A DNA stretch of 32,667 bases from Chryseobacterium sp. (lineage in GTDB: Bacteria > Bacteroidota > Bacteroidia > Flavobacteriales > Weeksellaceae). Shown here in pieces: positions 23,352 to 30,831 of the stretch. A program made the translations under genes and the position numbers. The DNA lies in NCBI GenBank assembly GCA_003248755.1, contig QFQW01000036.1, forward strand, positions 1 through 32,667, written 5' to 3'. The notes under the pieces are model-generated. The model was not told the origin of the DNA. It saw only the letters and a list, made by a program, of their open reading frames with translations, and did no database searches. Positions within the stretch are counted from its first letter, which is position 1. Every line of letters starts with the position of its first letter.

Positions 23352-24140
23352 TTGGACCTATCTCTAAGAACAGTCACCGTCGCCCGCTATATCCTTCCAT
23401 TACGAGAAGGCGGATCTCTACCGGCTTTGGCGGAAGCGGATGACGATTTCAAATATGTACTCAAATTCAGAGGTGCCGGTCATGGCGTGAAAGCTCTGAT
23501 TTCAGAATTAATTGGCGGAAAAATTTCGCAGGTTTTGGGATTCCGTATTCCGGAATTGGTATTTGCCAATCTTTCTGCAGATTTTGGTCGCACCGAAGCA
23601 GATGAAGAGATTCAGGACTTACTGAAAAACAGCTGTGGGCTCAACCTAGCTCTGCATTATCTTTCCGGAGCCATTACTTATGATCCGGGTGCTGTAAAGA
23701 TCGATTCGAAATTATCTTCAGAAATTGTTTGGCTAGATGCTTTTCTTACCAATATTGACAGAACTTTCCGTAATACCAATATGTTGATGTGGCATCAGGA
23801 ATTGTGGCTGATTGATAATGGTGCGTCACTCTACTTTCACCACAGCTGGGACAATTGGGAAAAAACAGCATTGAGTCCGTTTGTAATGATAAAAGATCAC
23901 GTTCTGCTTCCCGAGGCTTCTGAATTAGACGCAGCAAATGAAAAATTCAAAGCGATATTGACTGATGAAGTTCTGAGAGAGGTTGTAGAATTAATCCCCG
24001 AAAACTGGTTACAATGGGACGACACAGACCTTAATCCGGATGAAATCAAGGAGGTGTATTTCCAATTCCTGACAAGACGACTCGCTAATTCCGATAACTT
24101 TTTAAATGAAGCCAAAAATGCAAGAGCCAAAGTTATATGA
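23352..24140 (+). CDS. HipA-like Ser/Thr kinase (HipA_2 type)
   Basis: A 262-residue protein with a compact HipA-type kinase fold. K38 in YVLKFRG would bind ATP and E52 (ALISELIGGKIS) would pair with it. The catalytic loop FLTNIDRTFRNTNM has D136 and N143, and the metal-binding LIDNG has D155. All expected kinase residues are therefore present. The N-terminal HipA subdomain that contacts HipB is missing, and no HipB-like helix-turn-helix gene is adjacent. The start is TTG at 23352 (MDLSLRTVTVARYILPLREG), chosen because this N-terminus is the conserved beginning of the family and no ATG precedes it. It overlaps the DUF3037 gene by 23 bp. Whether it is a toxin, a regulator or a housekeeping kinase is unknown. 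Confidence 0.88.
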   Translation: MDLSLRTVTVARYILPLREGGSLPALAEADDDFKYVLKFRGAGHGVKALISELIGGKISQVLGFRIPELVFANLSADFGRTEADEEIQDLLKNSCGLNLALHYLSGAITYDPGAVKIDSKLSSEIVWLDAFLTNIDRTFRNTNMLMWHQELWLIDNGASLYFHHSWDNWEKTALSPFVMIKDHVLLPEASELDAANEKFKAILTDEVLREVVELIPENWLQWDDTDLNPDEIKEVYFQFLTRRLANSDNFLNEAKNARAKVI

Positions 24141-24501
24141 GTATGCGGTAATCCGTCTGGTACCAAAACCTGAGCGTGAAGAGTTCTTCAACGTCGGATT
24201 GATATTGTTTTCCAAGAGAGAAAAGTTCATCAAGGTTAAGATTCATCTTTGTGAGGAAAAGTTCCGAGCGATTCATTCCAAGATTGATTTTGGTGATGTG
24301 CAGAAACATCTGGAATCCTTCGTGAATATTGCCAAAGGTAAAAAGTCCGCCGGTTCTATTGCCCAGATGGAAATCCCAGAACGTTTCCGATGGCTGACTG
24401 CTGTGAAAAGCAGTGTGATACAGACTTCAAGACCTCATCCCGGAGCCAGCCAAGATTTAGAAAAAACATTTGACAGATTGTTTGAGGAATTAGTGCTTTA
24501 G
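24118..24501 (+). CDS. DUF3037 family protein
   Basis: A 127-residue protein of the DUF3037 family, recognised from LYEYAVIRLVPKPEREEFFNVGLILFSKRE at its start. It ends in a helical SQDLEKTFDRLFEELVL. I take the ATG at 24118; an ATG four codons earlier (24106) is also open. The gene overlaps the HipA-like kinase gene by 23 bp in a different frame, so the two are translated together. DUF3037 and HipA-like kinases are often neighbours, which suggests the product is a substrate, partner or antitoxin-like neutraliser of the kinase. No enzyme motif is visible. Confidence 0.88.
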   Translation: MQEPKLYEYAVIRLVPKPEREEFFNVGLILFSKREKFIKVKIHLCEEKFRAIHSKIDFGDVQKHLESFVNIAKGKKSAGSIAQMEIPERFRWLTAVKSSVIQTSRPHPGASQDLEKTFDRLFEELVL

Positions 24502-24539
24502 TTTTTAAAATCTCAGGCTAGTCTCATATACACACGAGG

Positions 24540-24556
24540 TATCAGACAGTCTGATA
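24540..24556. repeat. 17-bp near-perfect palindrome between convergent genes
   Basis: TATCAGAC-A-GTCTGATA is a perfect 8+1+8 palindrome in the 79-bp gap between the DUF3037 gene and the TPR-AraC gene. It has the form of a dimeric repressor operator, yet no promoter should lie here. It has no T-tract, so it is a poor intrinsic terminator. Confidence 0.55.
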
Positions 24557-24580
24557 TCAATACTAAACTGATAATAAAAA

Positions 24581-26278
24581 TCAACCATCAACCAAGGATT
24601 GATCCTCTTTGAGATTATCGATGAAATAAGAAGGCGTAACACCATTGATCTTCTTAAAAGCAATTACAAATACCTGAGGCGAAGCATAACCGCACTCCTC
24701 TGCAAGATAACTGATTTTGTACTCTCTATACTTCGGCTCATTGTACAGTTTATGAACAATATAATTGATCCTCAAATTATTGATGTAATTATTAAAGTTC
24801 TGTGATTTATTTTTTTTAATAATCTCTGATAAGTACTTTGAATTAGTATTAAGCTGTGCAGCAAGGGCACTGATTGTAAAGTCTTTTCTAAGAAACTTCC
24901 CCGATTTTTCGAAAGCCATTAGTCTTTTAAGAATTCTTGTCTCTGTTTCTATAGAAATTATGTTTCTATTAATGGACAGCTCAGATTCTTTATCAGCCTC
25001 AATTTCAAGTACTTTATCTTCATTTTCAGAATCGGCACTTATGGATTGAGTAAAAGATTCTTTTTTAAGTTTTTCAATGATTTGATCATAGTTCCTGCGC
25101 AGGATTTTGTTCTTTCTTCTCCAAAGAATAACCGTTACTACAGAAGCAATCAGGACAAAAGCACCAATAAGAATGAGCTGTTTTTTTGAGTTTTTCTGAT
25201 GTTCCTCATCTACATTGGCTACCATCTTTTTCATTGTAGTATCTGTCTGTTTTCTACTCGCTATATTGATACTGTCTTTAAGAACAGTATATTTTTGTAG
25301 ATAATATTTTGATTTCTCTTTATCTCCAAGTTCCGTATAACAAGTTGCCAAAAACTCAAAAGATTCCACTCTAGCGGTTGGTCTACTTTGTTGTTTTTCC
25401 AATTTCAATGCAGCATTAGCATAATCAATAGATTTCTGATAAGCCTTTTTTTCCATATACAACCAGCTCAGCTGATTCAATAAAACAGACTCTTCCCTAG
25501 TAGACAAAACTGCTTTTTTCTTTTGAATTTTTTCAGACATCAAAAGATTTTTTTCTGCTAATTCTAGGTTTCCTTTCTTATCAGAATTTTCCAAATAAAA
25601 TACTCCAAAATGCATATAAGTATAAACAATCTCTCTATATTTAATCTTATCAGAAATTTCACCATTGTTATCTCTAATTTTATATTCTACTTCTAGGGAT
25701 TTCTTCAGAAAATATAATGTTGAATCACTATCCGATTTTTTATTGGACTGTTGACTTCTATTTTTATAATGAGAAAAAAGATCCATATAACTTTCTGCCA
25801 TTCTCAGGTATTTCCGATCTGGGTTCTCAATTGTTTTTGCAAAACTAATAGCCTTTTCGATATTTTTTTTGCTTGCATCATCCAACCCGAGATACATCAG
25901 TGCTAAAGCATTTTTACGATAAATATTAGATAAAAGCCCAGTTGGATCATCTTTTTTATTCTGAACTAATTTTTTCAGCTCATCAGCCAATTCAACTATT
26001 TCTTTGTTTTTATCCTGTTTACTATAAGCCGACATCAAATAATCACCACTCAACAAAATACCTTTTTCAAATTTTAACCGTTCTGAAGAAGCTTTTAATT
26101 GTAACAAAAGAACTTCTTCCTCTTCAGGTGATAAGTACCTATTATTCTTGATGCTTTTCAACTTTTCAACAATTGCGCCTTCGTTGAGCGGTAAAGCTTT
26201 GGATGGTTCTGATTCTTGCCCGAAAATAACAGTATAAAAACAGAAAACAATAAAAAATAAATAGTAAAATCTTTTCAT
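24581..26278 (-). CDS. TPR-containing membrane AraC-type regulator
   Basis: A membrane-bound transcription regulator common in Flavobacteriia. With the ATG at 26278 it has 565 residues. A signal peptide (MKRFYYLFFIVFCFYTVIFGQ) is followed by TPR-like helices outside the cytoplasm (NIEKAISFAKTIENPDRKYL, SIDYANAALKLEKQ, CYTELGDKEKSKYYLQKYT). One transmembrane segment (LILIGAFVLIASVVTVILW) precedes a linker and a C-terminal AraC-type HTH domain. The HTH has FTISALAAQLNTNSKYLSEI and the second helix-turn-helix ISYLAEECGYASPQVFVIAF ending KINGVTPSYF. A TTG start 18 codons upstream (26332) is open but would put extra residues before the signal peptide. The ligand and targets are unknown. A dead relative appears to lie at 15474-15757. 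Confidence 0.9.
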   Translation of the reverse strand: MKRFYYLFFIVFCFYTVIFGQESEPSKALPLNEGAIVEKLKSIKNNRYLSPEEEEVLLLQLKASSERLKFEKGILLSGDYLMSAYSKQDKNKEIVELADELKKLVQNKKDDPTGLLSNIYRKNALALMYLGLDDASKKNIEKAISFAKTIENPDRKYLRMAESYMDLFSHYKNRSQQSNKKSDSDSTLYFLKKSLEVEYKIRDNNGEISDKIKYREIVYTYMHFGVFYLENSDKKGNLELAEKNLLMSEKIQKKKAVLSTREESVLLNQLSWLYMEKKAYQKSIDYANAALKLEKQQSRPTARVESFEFLATCYTELGDKEKSKYYLQKYTVLKDSINIASRKQTDTTMKKMVANVDEEHQKNSKKQLILIGAFVLIASVVTVILWRRKNKILRRNYDQIIEKLKKESFTQSISADSENEDKVLEIEADKESELSINRNIISIETETRILKRLMAFEKSGKFLRKDFTISALAAQLNTNSKYLSEIIKKNKSQNFNNYINNLRINYIVHKLYNEPKYREYKISYLAEECGYASPQVFVIAFKKINGVTPSYFIDNLKEDQSLVDG

Positions 26279-26384
26279 ATACATATTTTTTGAAAGGTAA
26301 AAGGTGTGGTAGGAGTTCTTCTCAAAATACAATATTCCTGCATTAATATTGCCAAGTTTACTCGCACTTAAAACATATATAATA

Positions 26385-26747
26385 TTATCCAGGTTCTCTA
26401 TTCACAAGTTCCATAGAAAAAGCAGGAAGACAGATAGCAATATACTCACAAGGTTCATAAAACGGATTGGAATAACGGACTCTCGCACCTTTTTCTATCA
26501 ATATACTTTGTCCTTTTTCAAGAATTACAGAATCACCATCTATCTCAAAGTGTTTCTTTCCAGAAATGATTAATGTAAATTCATCAAATTCCGGACTCTG
26601 ATGTGGTTCGCTCCAATTGGGCGGTGCTACCATATGTGCAATAGAAATTTCTGAATTTCTGGTAGACTTTCCCCAATGTTCTTCAATCAGTTTACCATCT
26701 GCGGTTGGGACAACGAATGGGTTTGCCTGGATTCTGTACTTTTTCAT
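26385..26747 (-). CDS. cupin-fold protein
   Basis: A 120-residue single-domain cupin. The first cupin motif region is SEPHQSPEFDEFTLIISGKKHFEIDG, with His and Glu ligands (H49, E53, E56 region), and the second is EKGQSILIEKGARVRYSNP, where the usual second His is not evident. It could bind a metal loosely or serve as a small-molecule binding protein. It lies 24 bp downstream of the GNAT gene on the same strand, so the two are probably co-transcribed. The substrate is unknown. Confidence 0.8.
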   Translation of the reverse strand: MKKYRIQANPFVVPTADGKLIEEHWGKSTRNSEISIAHMVAPPNWSEPHQSPEFDEFTLIISGKKHFEIDGDSVILEKGQSILIEKGARVRYSNPFYEPCEYIAICLPAFSMELVNREPG

Positions 26748-26771
26748 TTTTATGGTTTATTAATTATAGCT

Positions 26772-27299
26772 TTATATAGAAGAAGGTTTGTTGATTTCAA
26801 AGACAACATTCAGTCTTTCCGGCTCTCCGAAGTAAGCGACATTCACCTCATCTACTCTACTGGCTCCAAGTTTTTCCATCGCTTTCTGAGAACGGATATT
26901 ATCTTTCCCAACGTGGAAATTAACTTTATCTACAAATTGAAAAATGTAATCCAGCATTAGTTTCTTCACCTGAGGATTTAGTTTTGAGCCCCAGAATTTT
27001 GTAGCATAGAATGTATATCCGATAAAAATAGAATTTTCTTCCGGATTATAATCATAGAATCTTGTGCTTCCTGCAATTTCATTAGAACTTTTGTCAATAA
27101 TCTTAAATGCACCTCCACTTTCCATCGCACCTTGAAAGAAGTTTTCAAAAACCTCTCTTTTGTATCGGTCTTTATTGGGATGTTGCTCCCAGATCTTTGG
27201 GTCGGATGCAACAGAGAACAATTCCTCGAAATCATTTTGATTTAAAGGAATTAGTTTTACATTATCGTTTTCTAAAGTCGGTTGAATTGAAAATCTCAT
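26772..27299 (-). CDS. GNAT-family N-acetyltransferase
   Basis: A 175-residue acetyl-CoA-dependent acyltransferase of the RimJ/RimL-like group. It begins with the LENDNVKLIPLNQNDFEELF module and continues with IAGSTRFYDYNPEENSIFIGYTF (central beta strands). It carries FHVGKDNIRSQKAMEKLGA, the conserved Asn and K-L-G region that contacts CoA. The acceptor cannot be read from the sequence; ribosomal-protein N-termini, small amines and antibiotics are all possible for this fold. A perfect TATCTTTG element lies 13 bp upstream, so it may have its own promoter, with the cupin gene following. Confidence 0.87.
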   Translation of the reverse strand: MRFSIQPTLENDNVKLIPLNQNDFEELFSVASDPKIWEQHPNKDRYKREVFENFFQGAMESGGAFKIIDKSSNEIAGSTRFYDYNPEENSIFIGYTFYATKFWGSKLNPQVKKLMLDYIFQFVDKVNFHVGKDNIRSQKAMEKLGASRVDEVNVAYFGEPERLNVVFEINKPSSI

Positions 27300-27312
27300 T
27301 TCTGATTTTTTT

Positions 27313-27320
27313 CAAAGATA
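27313..27320 (-). promoter_or_regulatory. possible GNAT gene promoter -7 element
   Basis: TATCTTTG on the minus strand fits TAnnTTTG exactly and ends 13 bp before the GNAT ATG. It overlaps the gap after the NTF2-like gene. No -33 TTTG is seen within 19-23 bp. Confidence 0.4.
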
Positions 27321-27327
27321 AAAAATA

Positions 27328-27699
27328 TCAGCCGTGATAAACTCTAGAGAATATAATTTTCCCGTCTTTAATTTCCAGCACCTCTCCTACTTTCATATCT
27401 TCTTCCCCTTTTACCTTTCTGGTATATTCCATAAAAACCTGTTCAGAATCTGCTGTTAGTTTATTGACTTCATATTTGAGTGTTGGAAGTCTTTCGAAGC
27501 AATCTTTCCACCAAGCTCTCAAAGCATTTTTACCTTTAATCAAACCATTAGCTTCCGGCTCTCTGATTTTAAGCTTTGGACTGTAATGTTCAGCCGAATC
27601 ATCATAAAGAAAAAGTAAATCTTCCAAATTCTGTTCATTGAATGCTTTGAACCAAAGGTTGGCGATATCTTTTAAGTCTTGTGATTTCATAATTTTCAT
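27328..27699 (-). CDS. NTF2-like / SnoaL-type protein
   Basis: A 123-residue single-domain protein with the cone-shaped NTF2-like fold inferred from LKDIANLWFKAFNEQNLEDLLFLYDDSA, GKNALRAWWKDCFERLP and the C-terminal GEVLEIKDGKIIFSRVYHG. Members range from SnoaL-type polyketide cyclases and ketosteroid isomerases to inert binding proteins; no active site can be assigned. ATG codons at 27699 and 27690 are both possible starts. A palindromic repeat separates it from the ada gene upstream, so co-transcription with ada is possible but uncertain. Confidence 0.82.
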   Translation of the reverse strand: MKIMKSQDLKDIANLWFKAFNEQNLEDLLFLYDDSAEHYSPKLKIREPEANGLIKGKNALRAWWKDCFERLPTLKYEVNKLTADSEQVFMEYTRKVKGEEDMKVGEVLEIKDGKIIFSRVYHG

Positions 27700-27706
27700 T
27701 TTAAAG

Positions 27707-27761
27707 TCTCGCTGATTTGGCAGGTTATAAATGAATCTGTAAATCAGATTAATCTGCGAGA
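27707..27761. repeat. inverted-repeat element between ada and the NTF2-like gene
   Basis: TCTCGCTGATT (27707-27717) and AATCTGCGAGA (27751-27761) are complementary at 10 of 11 positions, with a 33-nt interior rich in ATCTG/CAGATT words. The left arm is identical to 10305-10315, indicating a dispersed family. Confidence 0.55.
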
Positions 27762-27794
27762 TAATAATTGTCCGACTGAGGCTGTTGTGGTTCG

Positions 27795-28838
27795 CTAGAA
27801 AAGTATAGCTTTCTCCAATTCCAAAAGCTTTTGTTTTCTCCAGATCCCGCCACCGTAACCGGTTAAAGCTCCGTTAGTTCCAATCACTCTATGACACGGG
27901 ATAATGATTGAGATTTTATTAAGCCCATTCGCATTGGCAACAGCTCTTACGGCTTTTGGATTTCCAAGAATATCGGCTTGTTGCTGGTAACTTCTGGTAG
28001 TCCCGTAAGGAATAGTTCTAAGGATTTCCCAAACCTTCTTTTGGAAGTCCGTGCCAACAGGCGCCAACGGAACTGTAAAATCTAATCTTTTGCCCTCGAA
28101 ATATTCTTCCAATTCTTTTTCTAATATTTTAAAATATGGATTCTCTCCCTGAATAATATTGGCTTTGAAATATTTTGAAATATCTTCCAGCTCTTTCGAA
28201 AGTGATTTCCTGTCGGAGAATTCCAACATACAGATTCCGTCTTCGTTCGCACAGGCAATCATAGTTCCGAGCGGTGTTTCGATTCTTTTGAGATTAATAA
28301 TTTTTTCCATTTTTGAGTTTTTTGGCGAAGTTCCGATGATAGATTTGAAACTGTCATTGAAACCGCTTAAACTTTCGTAACCGTTATCCAAAGCTACATC
28401 CAAAACAGTCTCGCCCTGTTGCAATTTCTTGAAAGCCGAATTGATTTTGAACATTCTTTGAAAAGCGTGAAACGTCATCCCATGGTGTTTCAGAAACCAA
28501 CGCTTTACAGTTATTGGTTGCAATCCTCGACCAATTAAATCTATATCTTTAAATTTAATCTCAGGATTGATTGACAATTCGTCCATTAATTTCTGGATTT
28601 CAGCAGGTGTTTCATCAGGATTTTCCAATGGCTTACAAACTTTGCAAGGTCTGTAACCTTTCAGAATAGCATCTTTCCTATTATCAAAGAATTCAACATT
28701 CTTAGGTTTCGGTTTTCTTGCAGTACAAGTTGGACGACAAAAGATTCCTGTCGTTTTTACGCCCATCCAAAAAACGCCTTCAAATTCGGGGTTCTTTTCA
28801 AACGATGCCTGATACATTATTTCGCTACTCAATTTCAT
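27795..28838 (-). CDS. ada: Ada-type DNA alkylation repair protein and regulator
   Basis: A bifunctional methyltransferase and transcription activator that senses and repairs methylated DNA. With the ATG at 28838 it has 347 residues. The N-terminal Ada zinc domain has C34, C38, C65 and C68 (TGIFCRPTCTARK and YRPCKVCKP); one of these accepts methyl groups from phosphotriesters in the E. coli homologue (C38 there). An AraC-type HTH follows (VLDVALDNGYESLSGFNDSF). The C-terminal O6-methylguanine transferase has the active Cys C315 in IIPCHRVIG and the finger PYGTTRSYQQQA. All key residues are intact. A TTG start at 28862 lies inside the promoter's -7 element, which argues for 28838. Confidence 0.93.
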   Translation of the reverse strand: MKLSSEIMYQASFEKNPEFEGVFWMGVKTTGIFCRPTCTARKPKPKNVEFFDNRKDAILKGYRPCKVCKPLENPDETPAEIQKLMDELSINPEIKFKDIDLIGRGLQPITVKRWFLKHHGMTFHAFQRMFKINSAFKKLQQGETVLDVALDNGYESLSGFNDSFKSIIGTSPKNSKMEKIINLKRIETPLGTMIACANEDGICMLEFSDRKSLSKELEDISKYFKANIIQGENPYFKILEKELEEYFEGKRLDFTVPLAPVGTDFQKKVWEILRTIPYGTTRSYQQQADILGNPKAVRAVANANGLNKISIIIPCHRVIGTNGALTGYGGGIWRKQKLLELEKAILF

Positions 28839-28859
28839 AACTGATTGTCTTGAATGATA

Positions 28860-28891
28860 CAAATTTAGATGTTTTCAGAATCAGTTAACAA
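28860..28891 (-). promoter_or_regulatory. ada promoter
   Basis: On the minus strand TTG (28889-28891) is followed after 21 bp by TAAATTTG (28860-28867), an exact -7 match at the expected spacing. Transcription would begin about 15-18 nt before the ATG at 28838. This is the best-formed promoter in the window and lies in the short gap after the membrane-protein gene. Confidence 0.6.
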
Positions 28892-28913
28892 CCGAAAAAT
28901 GAACAAGTATTTT

Positions 28914-30818
28914 TTATTCCGGAAGTGCTTTCCATTTTTTGATAAATCCTGTATAGAAATATAAAAATATGAAAGACAAAATCAACATTATATAACTTGT
29001 TATTAATCCCAAATTATCAAGAACTCCTTTACAAGTCATATAATTATCTGTTGTGTACATTTTAGTTCGACAATCAACAACTTGATGTTCATTAATAATC
29101 CCAAATATCAACCAAATGAAAAGCGGAAAACCGACCATTGAGATAATCATAAAAATGGAAGGTACAATTTTCCGAACTTTTCCAGTTGTGATAAAAGGCA
29201 TCAGCAATATCAAAATACTAACCGTGAGAATCGTATAAAGAACAAATAATGTATTCCTGAAATTGCCGACAAAAGCAAAAAACACACAAAAAAGCGTCAC
29301 CAGCAAAATGATTACGCCGGCAGAAACAATACTGAACAGCACTGACCGCAAATCTGTAACCCTGAAACTAAAAATAAATGTAGCCAATGCAAACGCAATC
29401 CAGATATAAAGATGAATTGTATCTGTGAAAAAATCATCATTTTTAATCGTATCAACATTCTCCAAAAGTGTTTGTAAGTCCGATGTGTAGTAATAATAAT
29501 CGGAAATATTATTCTTGAAAAAATTCTTCGGTGAAACTTCTTTGTCCCAATTGGGGTTGAAATCTTTGACACTGATTGTATCTTGTCTCACTTTCCCATT
29601 TTCATCCAGATAATTATCCGCGGTTACCGCAGTCGAATCTACAGCAACTGTTTCAACACCGTCATAATAACCATCTGGCGATTTATTTGGATCGTATCCT
29701 TCGCCCAACTTAGTTTGATATTTTTTAATGAATTGTCTAACCTCAAACTTATCCGGATTATAAACCATTTTTGACCAATCTTTGGAATTCAGGTTATTGG
29801 CAATCCCAAATTCATTAGAAATAGCAAGAAAATCCGTCATCAACTTTTGCAATTCTTGAGAACTTTTATTGTCAAGAATTTTGATGGTTTTTTCATTGAT
29901 AAAAGCTTGTTGTTTTTTTAGTAAATCTTTATCATCCTCAAAATTACTTAAATCATTATCATATCTATATTTTCGAACATGAGCTGAAGGATAATTTCTA
30001 ATATCATAAAAAACCGATGAAAAATTAATATAACTCGGCGTAGAAGTTTTGATATAAGGTGACAAATCCTCTACTTGTTTTTTGAAAAAGTAGGTTCTGG
30101 ATTTCCTGTCTCCACTATCATCATAATAAGCCAAAGCAGTTTTATTTTTCTTTTCCTCTTCCGGATATAAGAACTGACCTTTTTCATCTTTATTTTTTAC
30201 CGTTTTTTTGTACAGACTGAAGAACTGATAAACACGATTGTGATAGACAAAATACTTTTTATCTCTTTCAATTTTATTAATATCCGTTTCACAGTAATAG
30301 TCTGAAAATTCCTTTGGAAACAATCGATTTTCTAATGTATAAGATTCCAGATCCTGAGAAAGAAACGGAACTGAACGATTGATTATATCGATGTTTTTCG
30401 CCATTTTTTCATCGTCATATTTATAATTAATGAAAAGACGAAAACCCGTCATATAAGAGAAATAAAATGTCGTAGAAACAAAAACAATGATGAAATATTG
30501 CAAATATTCCAAGAACAATTTCCTGCCTGAACTTGGATACAAGCTCTTAAAAGCATTATTCTTTAACATAAATATCAGCCAGCCAACAATCATCAAAACA
30601 GAAATAATGACGTGGACAAAAACAAGTCCCGTTGAGAAATAATCATCTATTGCCCGCGTATGTTGCAATGTCACCGGACCGGTATGCGAAACAAAGCCTA
30701 TGAAAAAGAAAATGAGATGGATGGCGATTCCCAAAAGTAACATCCAAGTGATTCTCGTGTTCCAGATATTGGGATATCTTTCCAGTAAATATTGATTGAT
30801 CTTATTGATTTTTTGCAT
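28914..30818 (-). CDS. unrecognised 8-segment membrane protein, ABC-associated
   Basis: A 634-residue integral membrane protein I do not recognise as a named family. Three transmembrane segments lie near the N-terminus (about 24-43, 64-85, 106-127). A large soluble region of about 340 residues follows, rich in Lys, Asp and Tyr (for example KYFVYHNRVYQFFSLYKK). Five more segments complete the C-terminal third (for example IHLYIWIAFALATFIFSF, IIVSAGV-like VSAGVIILLVTLFCVFFAF and LGLITSYIMLILSFIFLYF). The 3+5 layout with a big inserted domain could be a permease subunit of an exporter. It is 13 bp downstream of the ABC ATPase gene and almost certainly co-transcribed and partnered with it. Substrate unknown. 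Confidence 0.8.
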   Translation of the reverse strand: MQKINKINQYLLERYPNIWNTRITWMLLLGIAIHLIFFFIGFVSHTGPVTLQHTRAIDDYFSTGLVFVHVIISVLMIVGWLIFMLKNNAFKSLYPSSGRKLFLEYLQYFIIVFVSTTFYFSYMTGFRLFINYKYDDEKMAKNIDIINRSVPFLSQDLESYTLENRLFPKEFSDYYCETDINKIERDKKYFVYHNRVYQFFSLYKKTVKNKDEKGQFLYPEEEKKNKTALAYYDDSGDRKSRTYFFKKQVEDLSPYIKTSTPSYINFSSVFYDIRNYPSAHVRKYRYDNDLSNFEDDKDLLKKQQAFINEKTIKILDNKSSQELQKLMTDFLAISNEFGIANNLNSKDWSKMVYNPDKFEVRQFIKKYQTKLGEGYDPNKSPDGYYDGVETVAVDSTAVTADNYLDENGKVRQDTISVKDFNPNWDKEVSPKNFFKNNISDYYYYTSDLQTLLENVDTIKNDDFFTDTIHLYIWIAFALATFIFSFRVTDLRSVLFSIVSAGVIILLVTLFCVFFAFVGNFRNTLFVLYTILTVSILILLMPFITTGKVRKIVPSIFMIISMVGFPLFIWLIFGIINEHQVVDCRTKMYTTDNYMTCKGVLDNLGLITSYIMLILSFIFLYFYTGFIKKWKALPE

Positions 30819-30831
30819 TAGTCAGAAGTTT

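Noticed and set aside
23897..24166. 89-codon minus-strand ORF opposite the HipA-like gene, considered as an antisense antitoxin
   Set aside because: No promoter or domain, and its Ser/Leu-rich content is typical of an antisense frame.
24118..26278. Three-gene HipA-DUF3037-regulator system
   Set aside because: The TPR-AraC gene is convergent with the cassette and separated by a palindrome, so no shared transcript is supported.
26279..26332. TTG start for the TPR-AraC gene
   Set aside because: It would place 18 polar and aromatic residues before a normal signal peptide; the ATG at 26278 fits better.
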